Of a stretch of 64,000 nt of DNA, positions 33,321-41,663 are shown piece after piece. This DNA is from Sva-07 sp963715825 (GTDB taxonomy: Bacteria > Actinomycetota > Acidimicrobiia > Acidimicrobiales > Ilumatobacteraceae). How positions within the stretch are numbered: the first letter of the stretch is position 1; each line of letters starts with the position of its first letter. The notes beneath the pieces are model-generated. The model searched no databases and had not been told where the DNA came from. It saw nothing but the letters and a program-made list of their open reading frames with translations. The position numbers and the translations under genes were made by a program. Location: assembly GCA_963715825.1 (NCBI GenBank), contig CAVQSI010000017.1, positions 1-64,000 of the forward strand, in the 5' to 3' direction.

Positions 33321-34376
33321 TCAGCGATGGACCAGGACGCTCGAGGCAGCGATGGCCGATCCGCGGGCGCCGGCCATGTCCAGGTCGGTCACGAGCGCAA
33401 ACGACGCGACCTCACGCTGCTCGTCGCGCAACAGTGTGTGCGCCTCGACCCGTTCGAGGAACCAGTCGCGGAACCACGGTTCGGCCTCGATCACGCCGCC
33501 GCCGAGCAGGTACAGGTCGGGGTCGGTGAAGTTGGCGGCGATCGTGAACAGACGGCCGATCGCCATTGCCTGCTGCTCGAAGATGTGGAGCGCCATCTCG
33601 TCACGCCGTTCGCCGAACCCCCTGACCTGCTTGGCAGCGTCGAGCGGCTCGACGCCCGCGAGCTCGTGGTCGGGGAATCGGGTCAGCCAATAGGGCAGGA
33701 GGTTGTTGCGGATACCGGTGAGCGACGCAACGCTCTCTGCGTCGCCCACGAAACCGCAGTTGCATCTCGGCGTCGGTTGTCCGTCCGCGAGGAGACCATC
33801 CATCGGGATGTGCACGTGCCCCAACTCGCCTGCCATCCCGGCAGCGCCTTTGATGGTCCGGCCACCTTCGATCACCCCACCACCGAGGCCGGTGCCGACG
33901 ATCACCGAGATCGACGACCGTTCTCCCCCGACCGCCCCGAAGTGTTCGTGGTGGGCGTAGAGCGCGGCCGCGTTGGCGTCGTTGTTGTAGACGACCGGCA
34001 GGCCGAGTTCGACCTCGAGTGCTGTACGGAAGTCGAAACCCTTCCAGTCGTCGTGCGCGAAGTTGGTGCCACCTCTCGACGAGATCACGCCACGCGCTGT
34101 CGCCGGCCCCGGCGTGTCGAAGCCCACCCCGAGCACCTCGCGACGTTCGATGCCCGCCATCTCGATCGCGGCCTCGAAGGCGTCGCGGAGCGCGCTGATC
34201 GCGGCGGACGGCCCCTCGGTCACTCGACTCGGCAACTCGACCAGACGATCGATCAGGAAGCGTCCGTCGCGATCCATGACCGTGAACTTGTTCGCCGTGC
34301 CGCCGTTGTCGAGGCCGACCACGTACGAACCCGAGCCGGTCACACTGGCACCGAAACGACGGCGTGGTGCATCCAC
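33321..34376 (-). CDS. ROK-family sugar kinase-like protein
   Basis: ROK protein (glucokinase or N-acetylsugar kinase type), about 340-351 residues. VVGLDNGGTANKFTVMDRDG is the first phosphate loop, VYNNDANAAALYAHHEHFG the catalytic region, and SVIVGTGLGGGVIEGGRTIKGAAGMAGELGHV the ATP-side loop with the ROK E-x-G-H (ELGH). The zinc cluster normally CxCGxxGCxE reads CNCGFVGDAE, so the third Cys is replaced by Asp. No N-terminal helix-turn-helix, so it is an enzyme rather than a repressor. GTG 34376 is the outer start; an internal GTG near 34343 (VTGSGSYVVGL) is equally plausible. Confidence 0.88.
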   Translation of the reverse strand: MDAPRRRFGASVTGSGSYVVGLDNGGTANKFTVMDRDGRFLIDRLVELPSRVTEGPSAAISALRDAFEAAIEMAGIERREVLGVGFDTPGPATARGVISSRGGTNFAHDDWKGFDFRTALEVELGLPVVYNNDANAAALYAHHEHFGAVGGERSSISVIVGTGLGGGVIEGGRTIKGAAGMAGELGHVHIPMDGLLADGQPTPRCNCGFVGDAESVASLTGIRNNLLPYWLTRFPDHELAGVEPLDAAKQVRGFGERRDEMALHIFEQQAMAIGRLFTIAANFTDPDLYLLGGGVIEAEPWFRDWFLERVEAHTLLRDEQREVASFALVTDLDMAGARGSAIAASSVLVHR

Positions 34377-34447
34377 GGTGAGGACGGAGTTGCCACAAGG
34401 ATCACGAGACGCCGATCTTACGACGGGTGCCGGAAGCTTCCAGCGAA

Positions 34448-34490
34448 CTCGTGAACACTTTCACCCCTCAGAGGTGGAGTTGTTCACGAG
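34448..34490. repeat. CTCGTGAAC hairpin repeat, copy C
   Basis: ctcgtgaac (34448-34456) and gttcacgag (34482-34490) are perfect inverted copies around a centre with its own small palindrome. The same arms appear at 42676-42726, and a half-copy at 39451-39459. It covers the stop codon of the toxin-antitoxin remnant, so it may both end transcription and mark the edge of an inserted segment. Confidence 0.55.
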
Positions 34491-34871
34491 AACGGCGAGA
34501 ACCACCGTGCTGGGGTCGGAGGTGATCCGTTCCCACGCCACCCGCGCGTTGGCCGCTGCAGTGGAGCAGATCTGTTCCCACCCCGTCACGGCGTCGTTGG
34601 TTGCGAAGCGGAAGTCCCGTCCGTCGTTCGACGCTCGTGGCGCAACCCGTTCCTTGGGTTTCGCCATCGGACTCTCCGGCACGGTCACAGCGTCGCCATC
34701 GGCGTCGATCGAGCGTCGGAGACGCCGAGCGAGCTTCGGGTCCGCGTGGATCTCAGCTGTCGCGTTCAACTCATCGACGAAAGCAACCCGGTCGCGATTC
34801 GGAAGCAACGTTGCGCAGGGGAACACGTCGGCGACCGTCTGTTCCAATCCGGATGGACTGTGGATCATCAT
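34461..34871 (-). pseudogene. Degenerate toxin-antitoxin remnant (antitoxin fused to truncated RelE-like toxin)
   Basis: One open frame joins two parts. Residues about 25-68 (RVAFVDELNATAEIHADP, then KLARRLRRSIDADGDAVTV) resemble the C-terminal end of actinobacterial antitoxins that precede RelE/ParE-like toxins. From residue 69 a toxin start is seen (MAKPKER, then DAVTGWEQICSTAAANARVA and WERITSDP), after which the product diverges and stops within a hairpin repeat. The GWEQICS..NAR.AWERITS block is shared with the fuller toxin at 39424-39777. The C-terminal half of the toxin, with its catalytic residues, is missing, so the module is probably dead. The frame extends upstream of 34871 to an untranslated stop near 34940 without a good start codon. 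Confidence 0.5.
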
Positions 34872-35000
34872 GTTGCGCAGCAGTCGGGCGAGTGCCTCGA
34901 ACGCTTCGGACCGCTCGTCATCTCGATCGGCTTCGCTCAGTCAATCGGCACCACCACTCCTCCGGTAATTCGCAGGACTCCCCCGATCACGTCGACGGCG

Positions 35001-35963
35001 TTACTCGGTTGCAGCTCGATGAGCATCCCAGATATCCGGCCGTAGGCGTCCTCGATCACTCACCTCCAGGCCCGCGGCGATCGCCCAGGCCCGCACCTCG
35101 GCCGTCGTCGGTTCGGCTGCCGGCACCGGGCCACCGACTGGCAGCGCATCGACGCGGACTGAGCCGACTACATCGTTGGCTCGGTGCTCGATCGCAGCAC
35201 CGAAGAACCGATACGTCCACTCCTGAGCAAGCCGGCGGGTTTCGGCGAACACGATCGGCACCGACGGGTACCGCACCGCCGCCTCCGCGATCTGCTCAGC
35301 CACCGAGGCCGGGCGAACGTGAGTGAGCTTGAACAACGACGAATACCGATCATCGACAACCACAGCGGCATGAGAAACGTCGGCCATCGCAGCGAGCAAC
35401 ATCCAGAGCTTTCCGCCGACGATCGTCGACACGAGATCCTCGATGCTCTTGCGTTCGACGACTGCCACGACCTCACCGTCCGCTTCGACGGCGTAGTCCC
35501 CAACCGGCAGCGCCCGCTTCGAGGTCGTCGCCTGCTGGTCGGAGAACTTCCAGGCGTACCGCTCACGCGTGTCCACCGCGATGTCGAGACGTCGACCCGA
35601 CGCGCGAGCCGTCGGCACCGCCACGTTCGGCCGAGCCTGCTTGCGGGTTCGCGCCGACTGCCAGAACACCACCTCGCGACCCCGAGCCTTCGTGAACACG
35701 AACTGCGATCTGTTCTCCCGCGCACGATCGAGCACGAGATCGATGGCGACGCCGCGACGCACACAGGAGGTCACCGGCACCCGCTCCACGATCTCGAGTT
35801 CCTCGGCGTCTGGCCACTCGGTCGCCGGATGACAGAACACCTTGGCAGCTCGAGGCCACGTGTCCTTCACCTTCAGCACGACCGGCCCGGATCCCAGCGG
35901 CAAGCGAACCAGGAACGGCAGCGTCGACGCCGGGTCAGGGTTCCGGGCGATGACGAACTCCAC
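35001..35963 (-). CDS. ERCC4/XPF-type nuclease with Lsr2-like C-terminal domain
   Basis: 320-residue protein with two recognisable parts. A central ERCC4 nuclease domain (about 125-250) has IAVDTRERYAWKF and the XPF catalytic motif GDYAVEADGEVVAVVERKSIEDL, matching GD...ERKxxxD. The C-terminal ~35 residues (TTAEVRAWAIAAGLEVSDRG, then RLRPDIWDAHRAA) match the DNA-binding end of Lsr2, including the RGR minor-groove loop. The N-terminal ~120 residues are unassigned (VIARNPDPASTLPFLVRLPL). A structure-specific nuclease guided to AT-rich or foreign DNA is inferred. It sits alone between a toxin-antitoxin remnant and a truncated LLM gene. Confidence 0.85.
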   Translation of the reverse strand: MEFVIARNPDPASTLPFLVRLPLGSGPVVLKVKDTWPRAAKVFCHPATEWPDAEELEIVERVPVTSCVRRGVAIDLVLDRARENRSQFVFTKARGREVVFWQSARTRKQARPNVAVPTARASGRRLDIAVDTRERYAWKFSDQQATTSKRALPVGDYAVEADGEVVAVVERKSIEDLVSTIVGGKLWMLLAAMADVSHAAVVVDDRYSSLFKLTHVRPASVAEQIAEAAVRYPSVPIVFAETRRLAQEWTYRFFGAAIEHRANDVVGSVRVDALPVGGPVPAAEPTTAEVRAWAIAAGLEVSDRGRLRPDIWDAHRAATE

Positions 35964-36233
35964 GACCCAACCGTAGATCGGCGAGCGACGGCGCCCGGGT
36001 TACGGCGCTCACATCATGAGTGGCATTGTGCGGGCCCGCGCGGTTCCAGCGCGCGATCATCGCTCGGGTGCGGACTGGCTTCGACCGATCGGACGTGCCG
36101 GTCCCGAGCGGATCGGACGGAACCCACGGGACCGGCGATATGGGCGGCCTCTGCGCAAGAGAACGCCGGTTGCCGAGTTGGGAGTGGTTCGGCTCCCGTC
36201 ACGTCCACTTGTCGTACGGCTTGGCTTCGGCGA
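35964..36233. other. Intergenic stretch, no gene seen
   Basis: No supported gene. On the minus strand a short frame ends AEAKPYDKWT before TGA near 36196; it could be the displaced C-terminus of the LLM gene that stops early at 36234. No promoter or repeat stands out. Confidence 0.4.
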
Positions 36234-36935
36234 TCATCGCAGACGGGCGAGCGCCTGCTCGGCCGCGCGCTCGACCGCAGTGAGATAGCTGTCCACGCTC
36301 GTGGTCGGAAGCACCCTGCCGAAGCCGAGCAGCAGGGAACGCCGCACATCATCGGGGTCCCGCCCCTGCCCCTCACACGCTCGTGCGAACGCATCGATCT
36401 GATGAGTGATGAGCTGCCAGAACTCGTTGGCTTCGAGCTGGGCGGCCGCCGGCCCACCGTAGGTGTTCCACGTGTCGGCGTACGCCGCGGCGGGTACGAG
36501 TGATCTCGGGCTGTGACCGGCGAGAAGCAGCTCAGGGGCCATTGCGCCGTCCCGCATCGCCGCCGTGTCCAACCCTCCGAACGACATCGTGTCACCCCGC
36601 CAATCGGTCGCACCGTCCACCGCGGCGAGGTAGCCGCGGACGACATCGACGAATCGAGTGGACATCTCACCGAGCGAACCAGAAGCACCTCGGTCAGCCA
36701 CCGCACACAGCGGCGAGCCCATGCCAAGTCCGAGCACGAGGCGGCCGCCACTGATGTCCTGCGTCGTCATCGCGATCCGGGCGAGCGGCACCGGGGTGCG
36801 AAACGCCGACGAAGCGACCAGCGTGCCCAGGCCCCCATCGGCCAGATCCGAACGGGAAACCAACCGAGCGCCCAGCTGAGCGATACGGCGCACATCGCCG
36901 AGGGCAACGGTGGCCCCGATCGGGTCGGTTGCCAA
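36234..36935 (-). CDS. Partial LLM-class F420-dependent oxidoreductase
   Basis: 233 residues instead of the usual ~290-340. The preserved part begins in the middle of the barrel (GLGTLVASSAFRTPVPLARIAM, DISGGRLVLGLGMGSPLCAV), then has LLLAGHSPRSLVPAAAYADTWNTYGG and HQIDAFARACEGQGRDP. The N-terminal strand and the first cofactor-loop residues expected before GTLVASSAFRTP are missing or unlike the family (VALGDVRRIAQLGARLVSRS). The end is also abrupt (EQALARLR). It is probably a decayed or truncated copy; F420/FMN binding is doubtful. Confidence 0.65.
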   Translation of the reverse strand: MATDPIGATVALGDVRRIAQLGARLVSRSDLADGGLGTLVASSAFRTPVPLARIAMTTQDISGGRLVLGLGMGSPLCAVADRGASGSLGEMSTRFVDVVRGYLAAVDGATDWRGDTMSFGGLDTAAMRDGAMAPELLLAGHSPRSLVPAAAYADTWNTYGGPAAAQLEANEFWQLITHQIDAFARACEGQGRDPDDVRRSLLLGFGRVLPTTSVDSYLTAVERAAEQALARLR

Positions 36936-36995
36936 TCGTCACCTTGGTCGTGTTTGCTTGCCGTACCGGCTGAGTCACGGTGCTAGACCGGACGG

Positions 36996-37796
36996 GTGAG
37001 CAGAGACTATTCCGGATACGTCGACCCCGACTACCTCGATCTTGCGGCGCGTCTGCTGTTGCCGTCGAAGCTTCGGACCTACGAGCTGATGGAGCTGCAA
37101 GAAGGCCACCGTGTGCTCGACCTCGGATGCGGGCCCGCGTCGGACACCATCGCGCTCGCCGGCATGGTCGGCGAGACGGGCCGTGTCGTCGGGGTCGACG
37201 CCGACGACGAGATGGTCCACGAGGCGAACGAACGGGCGAATGCAGCCGAACTCGCCGGGAGGGTGACGCATGAGCAGGCCGATGCTGCATCCTTGCCCTT
37301 CGACGACGACTCCTTCGACTCGTGCCGGAGCGAGCGGGTCTTCCAGCATCTGCCCGATCCCGCGGCCGCCCTTGCCGAGCTGATTCGCGTCACCCGTCCC
37401 GGCGGTCGCATCGTCGTGCTCGACACCGACTACGGATCGGTCAGCATCGCGTCCGAGTTCCCGGAGATCGAACGTCGACTCGTCGAACAGTACTGCTCGA
37501 TGATGAATGGCCCGTTCGTCGCACGACTGCTCTCTCGTATGTTCAGCGGCGCACACCTCGACGACGTCTCGGTCGAGCCTGCACCGTTCATCATCGAGAA
37601 CATGGGCGTGTTCTCCACCGTGTTTGTGCTCGACCGAGGGCTGCGTGAGGCGGAGGAGACTGGTCGGCTGAGTAGGGACGAGGCACGCATCTTCCGCACC
37701 GACCTCGAGCGGTCAGCAGAGTTCGGCGGGTTCCTCGCCTCCGCCAACCAGCTGCTGGTGTCCGGGCGAAAGCCGCTGGCCGCAGCGACGAGCTGA
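36996..37796 (+). CDS. SAM-dependent methyltransferase
   Basis: Class I methyltransferase, 266 residues. Motif I VLDLGCGPASDTIALAGMVG, the acidic end of strand 2 in VVGVDADDEMV, motif II QADAASLPFDDDSFDSCRSERVFQHL, and ELIRVTRPGGRIVVLDTDYG are visible. The tail from ENMGVFSTVFVLDRGL resembles UbiE/menaquinone-type or small-molecule methyltransferases. GTG start at 36996; TAGACC 6 bases upstream is close to, but not, the TANNNT leaderless element. The acceptor is unknown. Confidence 0.88.
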   Translation: MSRDYSGYVDPDYLDLAARLLLPSKLRTYELMELQEGHRVLDLGCGPASDTIALAGMVGETGRVVGVDADDEMVHEANERANAAELAGRVTHEQADAASLPFDDDSFDSCRSERVFQHLPDPAAALAELIRVTRPGGRIVVLDTDYGSVSIASEFPEIERRLVEQYCSMMNGPFVARLLSRMFSGAHLDDVSVEPAPFIIENMGVFSTVFVLDRGLREAEETGRLSRDEARIFRTDLERSAEFGGFLASANQLLVSGRKPLAAATS

Positions 37797-37834
37797 TCGA
37801 CGAACGCGACCGTTTCGCATGGGTAGAGGCGGGA

Positions 37835-38647
37835 TCAGAGGTGGAGCGAGCCCGGCGCCGCCCACATCTCGAACGTGGCAACGTCCCGATAGCCCATCCG
37901 TCGATACAACTCGTGGGCCATCGGGGTCGAATGGAGCACGGTCCGCTCGATGCCCGCGGCTCGTGCGTTGGCGAGAGCCGTCGCACACAGATGCGTTGCC
38001 AGACCCTTCCCGCGGCCATCTTCGGTGGCCGCCACGCCGTAGATGCCTGCGACGCCGTCGGCCACATGCATGACCGCCTTCGACGTCGGTGTCCCGTCGA
38101 CCAACGCGACCAGCCCACCCGTGCCGTGACGGAGCCCTGCCCGGTAGACATCGCGCAGGTACGGGCTCGATTCGTCGGAGAGTCCGTAGCGCCATGACAC
38201 CAGGTCGAGCCAGATGTGTTCACTGCTCTCGTCGAACTCGATGATCTCGATGTCGTCACGTGGCGCCGGCGGATCGATCGCTGCGATGTCCGCACACATC
38301 CCGAAGAGTTCTTCGGCGCAGACCAAACCGAGTTCGGTGAGGACGTCTCGAATTCTCGGATCGGTCGTGGGATGCACGACCCAAACAGGGGTCACGCCCC
38401 GATCGACCATCGGTGAGAGGAGCTCTGCGGCCTGCTGGCGAAGCGGCCGGTCCCCTTCGTCGTAGAAGCGCAGCACAGCGTTGTACGGCGGCTGTGGAAC
38501 CGGAGCCTCGGTCACGAGGCGGGTCCCTGTGTCCACGAGTCGGCCACCGGCGCCGCACCCCATGATCGAGAACACGCTCCACATGTTCCGCTCGAGTGGC
38601 GTCCCTTCGTGCTCAGCCGAGAATGTTGACGGCGTTCGCGATGACAA
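37835..38647 (-). CDS. GNAT-family N-acetyltransferase
   Basis: 270 residues. The C-terminal GNAT domain has the acetyl-CoA site in VAGIYGVAATEDGRGKGLATHL (Q/RxxGxG/A form GRGKGLA), AGIERTVLHSTPMAHELYRRMGY and VATFEMWAAPG. The N-terminal half, LERNMWSVFSIMGCGAGG then VPQPPYNAVLRFYDEGD, is the extra domain found in a subgroup of actinobacterial acetyltransferases. I keep the ATG at 38647, overlapping the DUF1345 gene end by 35 bases, because LERNMWS is family-conserved; ATG 38584 would lose it. Confidence 0.85.
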   Translation of the reverse strand: MSSRTPSTFSAEHEGTPLERNMWSVFSIMGCGAGGRLVDTGTRLVTEAPVPQPPYNAVLRFYDEGDRPLRQQAAELLSPMVDRGVTPVWVVHPTTDPRIRDVLTELGLVCAEELFGMCADIAAIDPPAPRDDIEIIEFDESSEHIWLDLVSWRYGLSDESSPYLRDVYRAGLRHGTGGLVALVDGTPTSKAVMHVADGVAGIYGVAATEDGRGKGLATHLCATALANARAAGIERTVLHSTPMAHELYRRMGYRDVATFEMWAAPGSLHL

Positions 38648-39290
38648 GGGTCAACAGCACCAGCGAGATGATCGCCTGCGCGGCCATCAGCATCTTGGTC
38701 CACCGTCGCATCGGCATCACGTCCGTCGGGCTGAACGCAGTGGCGTTCGTGAATGCCAGATACAGATAGTCGACGATCGTCGGTTGCCAGCCAGGCACGG
38801 CGAGTTCGGGGCTGAGATCCTCCGGAAACGCCAGTTCAGGATGTTCCCGACCGGAATGCAGACGTCCTGCAGGTCCGCCTCCGTCGAGTTGCCAGTAGAG
38901 CAGCGCGAAGGCCAGAGTGACATCGATCAACACCAGCGCTCCTGTCACGAGCAGCGTCGTGGCGTTCTGGAGATCGGGTGCGCCATCGACGAGCTCGATC
39001 ACCAGCGCAGCGGCAGCGGCGGCTGCAAGGACTGCGAGCACCACCGTCAGGGCGATCGAGAGGCCACGGGCAAGCGCAGTACGCCGATCGATACGACCGG
39101 GGTCCGCCGCCCCGACGGCGACGAGCAGGCCGATGGCGAGGATCCCGCCCACCCACGCCACCGCCGTCGGAAGCACATCGGCCGGCAGCAGGAACGGCAA
39201 CGCGATCAGCGCCGTCGCGACCAGTGCGGGGATCGTCCGCCGCTCGCCTCGAACCTCGATCGTGTCGGCGTCCTTCACCATCGCCACCAT
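38613..39290 (-). CDS. DUF1345 membrane protein
   Basis: Membrane protein of 225 residues with about five helices. The family signature is seen: LIDVTLAFALLYWQLDGGGPAGR, then VDYLYLAFTNATAFSPTDVMPMRRWTKMLM and ISLVLLTLVIANAVNIL. DUF1345 proteins are uncharacterised, with channel-like end helices. It overlaps the GNAT gene on the same strand. No recognisable promoter lies upstream; the repeat-rich segment from 39404 begins 114 bases before its start. Confidence 0.85.
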   Translation of the reverse strand: MVAMVKDADTIEVRGERRTIPALVATALIALPFLLPADVLPTAVAWVGGILAIGLLVAVGAADPGRIDRRTALARGLSIALTVVLAVLAAAAAAALVIELVDGAPDLQNATTLLVTGALVLIDVTLAFALLYWQLDGGGPAGRLHSGREHPELAFPEDLSPELAVPGWQPTIVDYLYLAFTNATAFSPTDVMPMRRWTKMLMAAQAIISLVLLTLVIANAVNILG

Positions 39291-39403
39291 GATCGCACCT
39301 CGAACCGGGCGACACCATGATGCACCATTTCCATACTCGACCCGAAAAGGCCGTCGACCAGGGCCGGAGCACTGGGTCGACTGGATCCTTCGTTGGTGTC
39401 GAC

Positions 39404-39459
39404 GGACCGGTCGGCAGGTTCACCTACGGGTCGCTGGCGCCTCCCAGCGAACTCGTGAA
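39404..39459 (+). repeat. GGACCGGTCG dispersed repeat, copy A
   Basis: A 56-base segment, aligned without gaps, matches 42632-42687 at 46 of 56 positions by my hand count. Read on the plus strand it encodes GPVGRFTYGSLAPPSELVK, against GPVDRVTYRSLAPHGVLVN in the other copy, so a recombinase-tail origin is possible. It supplies the last ~12 codons of the toxin on the minus strand. Confidence 0.6.
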
Positions 39460-39777
39460 GAGTGCATCGACCCCAGCCGGCCGCTTTCGGGTCGCTCTTT
39501 GGCCATCCGCCCACTCCGTTGCCTTCGGGTGGCCAACGCTGGCGTCTGTCATCCACACGGTTTGGCGGTCATCGTCGACGCGGTACCAGATCCGCCCACC
39601 CGCAGTTACCTCGTATTGCCACTGCTCCAACTCGACGCCGTTGACGGCACGTTCGCCCGGCGAGCCCCGGAGACGATGCTGCCTTGTGTCCGTGTGCCGC
39701 GGCTCACTCGTGATTCGCTCCCAAGCGGTGCGGGCGTTGGACGCAGCCGCCGAGCAGATCTGCTCCCACCCCTTCAC
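39424..39777 (-). CDS. RelE/ParE-like toxin, probably N-terminally truncated
   Basis: 117 residues from GTG 39777. KGWEQICSAAASNARTAWERIT, HRLRGSPGERAVNGVELEQWQYEV, GRIWYRVDDDRQTVWMTDASVG and HPKATEW follow the order seen in actinobacterial RelE/ParE-type mRNA-cleaving toxins (R-G, EQWQYEV, RIWY, HPK). The ~18 residues normally ahead of GWEQ are absent or replaced, and no antitoxin frame is seen upstream because the amidohydrolase gene ends only 94 bases away. The C-terminus runs into the dispersed repeat. It is probably an orphan or dead toxin. Confidence 0.55.
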   Translation of the reverse strand: MKGWEQICSAAASNARTAWERITSEPRHTDTRQHRLRGSPGERAVNGVELEQWQYEVTAGGRIWYRVDDDRQTVWMTDASVGHPKATEWADGQRATRKRPAGVDALFTSSLGGASDP

Positions 39778-39871
39778 AGCGATTATCGCTCGGCTCTGCC
39801 GGGCACCGACTGCCCGTCGATGGTGACCGATCGTGAGGTCCGGCGGCCGATCCCGGCGCGCCACCGCCGAG

Positions 39872-41092
39872 TCATTTGCGGCGGATACCGAGCTGCCAGA
39901 CGCCGGTGACACGGTCGGGGTCGCCCCAGACGCTGCGGTCGTCGAGGGGGCTGGCGTCCATCGTGATGACGTCGGCGTCGAAACCTGGCTGGAGCTGACC
40001 CGAGCGCGGCGCCTGCGGGCCGAGCGTCTCGGGGCCGTTCGCCGTTGCTGCCTCGATCGCCTCGAGATCGGTCATGCCAGCGTTGATGAGGTGCATCACC
40101 TCGAGCGTGCCGGTGCCGTACATCTGACCCGACACGAAGATGTCGCAGCCGGTCGCGATCTTGACGCCCTTCGCGATGGCGATCTTCATCGCCTGTTCGT
40201 GCACGCCGCTGACCATCTGGCCCTTCTCATAGACGTATCGGGGCAGATTCTCCGACTGCTGGAGCATCGCCTCGTTCACGTAGCGCGTCGGAACCAGCCA
40301 GGTGCCCTGTTCGACCATCAGGTCGGCCGCCTCCTCGTCCAGAAAGCTGCCGTGCTCGACCGAGTGCACACCGGCACGCAGCGCCGCCATGATTCCAGCC
40401 TTGCCGTGGCAGTGAGCGGCGACGATGCGCTCGGCGCGTGCGGCTTCGGCGACGATCGCCGACAGTTCCTCGTCGGAGAATTGCTGGTGCATCGGGTGGT
40501 CGATCTCCGACATGACGCCGCCCGATGCGCAGACCTTGATGAGCTTGGCGTTGGCGCGCAGGTTGGTGCGCACCGCCTTGAGCACCTCGGGCACGCCGTC
40601 GCACAGAATGCTGAACCCGGTGTTGCAGGTGAGCTCGTGGGCGAAGTCGAGCGGCAGCGAGTGAATGTCGCCGTGCCCGCCCGTGGTCGACAGGATACGC
40701 CCGGCGCCGTAGATGTGGGGGCCGCGCATCCGCCCTTCGGCGACGACCGGGGCCAGGCGCAGGCCGATCCCACCGACGTCGCGCACGCTGGTGATGCCGC
40801 CGTCGAGCACCTTGCCCGCATCTTCGACCGCCCGCGCCGCCGACCCGACGAGGTCGACCGTCGCGAACGCCTCGAGATTCGACGTGGCCATGCCGATGAA
40901 GTGCGTGTGGCAGTCCCACAGGCCCGGCATCACGACCGGTGCCTCCACGGTGATGTCGTCGAGTGCCGCCGCGGGCGCTCCGGCGGTCGGGCCGGCGTAG
41001 TCGATCGACCCGGAATCCATGACCACCGTGCCGTGCTCGATCGGCTCACCGCGACCGGGAATCAGGACGTCAGCGACGATGCGAGTTGCCAT
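39872..41092 (-). CDS. Amidohydrolase-family metal-dependent hydrolase
   Basis: 406 residues of the imidazolonepropionase/prolidase-like amidohydrolase type. PGLWDCHTHFIGMA is the metal HxH; the KVCASGGVMSE block has the bridging Lys region, AAHCHGKAGIMAALRAGVHSVEHGSFLDEEA the later His ligands, and ATGCDIFV the catalytic Asp. LAPVVAEGRMRGPHIYGAGRILSTTGGHGD is typical of prolidase-like members. TATCGT ends 7 bases before ATG 41092. The substrate is probably an N-acylated or cyclic compound; not specified by sequence. Confidence 0.9.
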   Translation of the reverse strand: MATRIVADVLIPGRGEPIEHGTVVMDSGSIDYAGPTAGAPAAALDDITVEAPVVMPGLWDCHTHFIGMATSNLEAFATVDLVGSAARAVEDAGKVLDGGITSVRDVGGIGLRLAPVVAEGRMRGPHIYGAGRILSTTGGHGDIHSLPLDFAHELTCNTGFSILCDGVPEVLKAVRTNLRANAKLIKVCASGGVMSEIDHPMHQQFSDEELSAIVAEAARAERIVAAHCHGKAGIMAALRAGVHSVEHGSFLDEEAADLMVEQGTWLVPTRYVNEAMLQQSENLPRYVYEKGQMVSGVHEQAMKIAIAKGVKIATGCDIFVSGQMYGTGTLEVMHLINAGMTDLEAIEAATANGPETLGPQAPRSGQLQPGFDADVITMDASPLDDRSVWGDPDRVTGVWQLGIRRK

Positions 41093-41663
41093 GGCGGCCA
41101 CGATACGCCCCCGCCCGGATCGCCCCAGCGTCGGCGGTAGGGCGCTCGACGACGCACTCATCAACAAGCTCACGTGGAAGATCCCGAACGCGTCCGCGCT
41201 GGTCGAGTCCGCCAGCCGGCCGACCAGTCCGTCGACGTGATGAACTCGAATTGCGTGCTCAACCTGGGGCCCGACAAGACACCCGTGTTTGCGACCGACG
41301 ACGAGATCAGCACGGAGCGTGGCCACCGGAGACTCCGCTCCGGCTACGGCCGATTCGCAATCGAGAGCTTCGGGCGCAGGCGCCTCGACGCGCCCGGTTC
41401 ACTCCGAGGAAGACCCCGAAATTTCGAGCTGCTGACAAACCGCGGACAAACCGCCGATTTGGGTGGTTCGCACCGGTCCGAAAAAGCCAACAACCAGGGC
41501 CATTGCCCTAGTTGTCTGGTGTCGGAGGGATGAGTTGCACCATCACCCCACGGGGCGAGTGAGCGGTTCGCGGAAGGATGCCGGGTCTTGCCCGCCGAAA
41601 CACAGCGATGCTTGCCAGCAACGTGTGAGATTCCCAGGCGACTGCGACCTACCGTCCCGACAG
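41093..41663. other. Gene-free segment with repeat remnants
   Basis: No convincing gene. It holds a leaderless -10 (TATCGT on the minus strand, 41100-41105), a gctgacaaaccgcggacaaa segment at 41431-41450 that recurs with a few changes at 42381-42400, and a 14-base direct repeat of the tRNA-Leu 3' end at 41516-41529. The remaining open frames resemble no family I know. Confidence 0.5.
41516..41529. repeat. Direct repeat of tRNA-Leu 3' end (candidate att)
   Basis: ctggtgtcggaggg is identical to 42735-42748, which is the CCA end plus acceptor strand of tRNA-Leu. The pair brackets VapBC and a recombinase-like remnant, as expected for left and right attachment sites of a small integrated element. 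Fourteen bases is short for an att core, so confidence is limited. Confidence 0.4.

Noticed and set aside
36180..36233. Short frame AEAKPYDKWT as a separate gene
   Set aside because: Too short and without a start signal; more likely a displaced end of the partial LLM gene.
39778..39912. Longer start (GTG 39912) for the RelE-like toxin
   Set aside because: It would overlap the end of the amidohydrolase gene, and the added residues resemble no toxin family.
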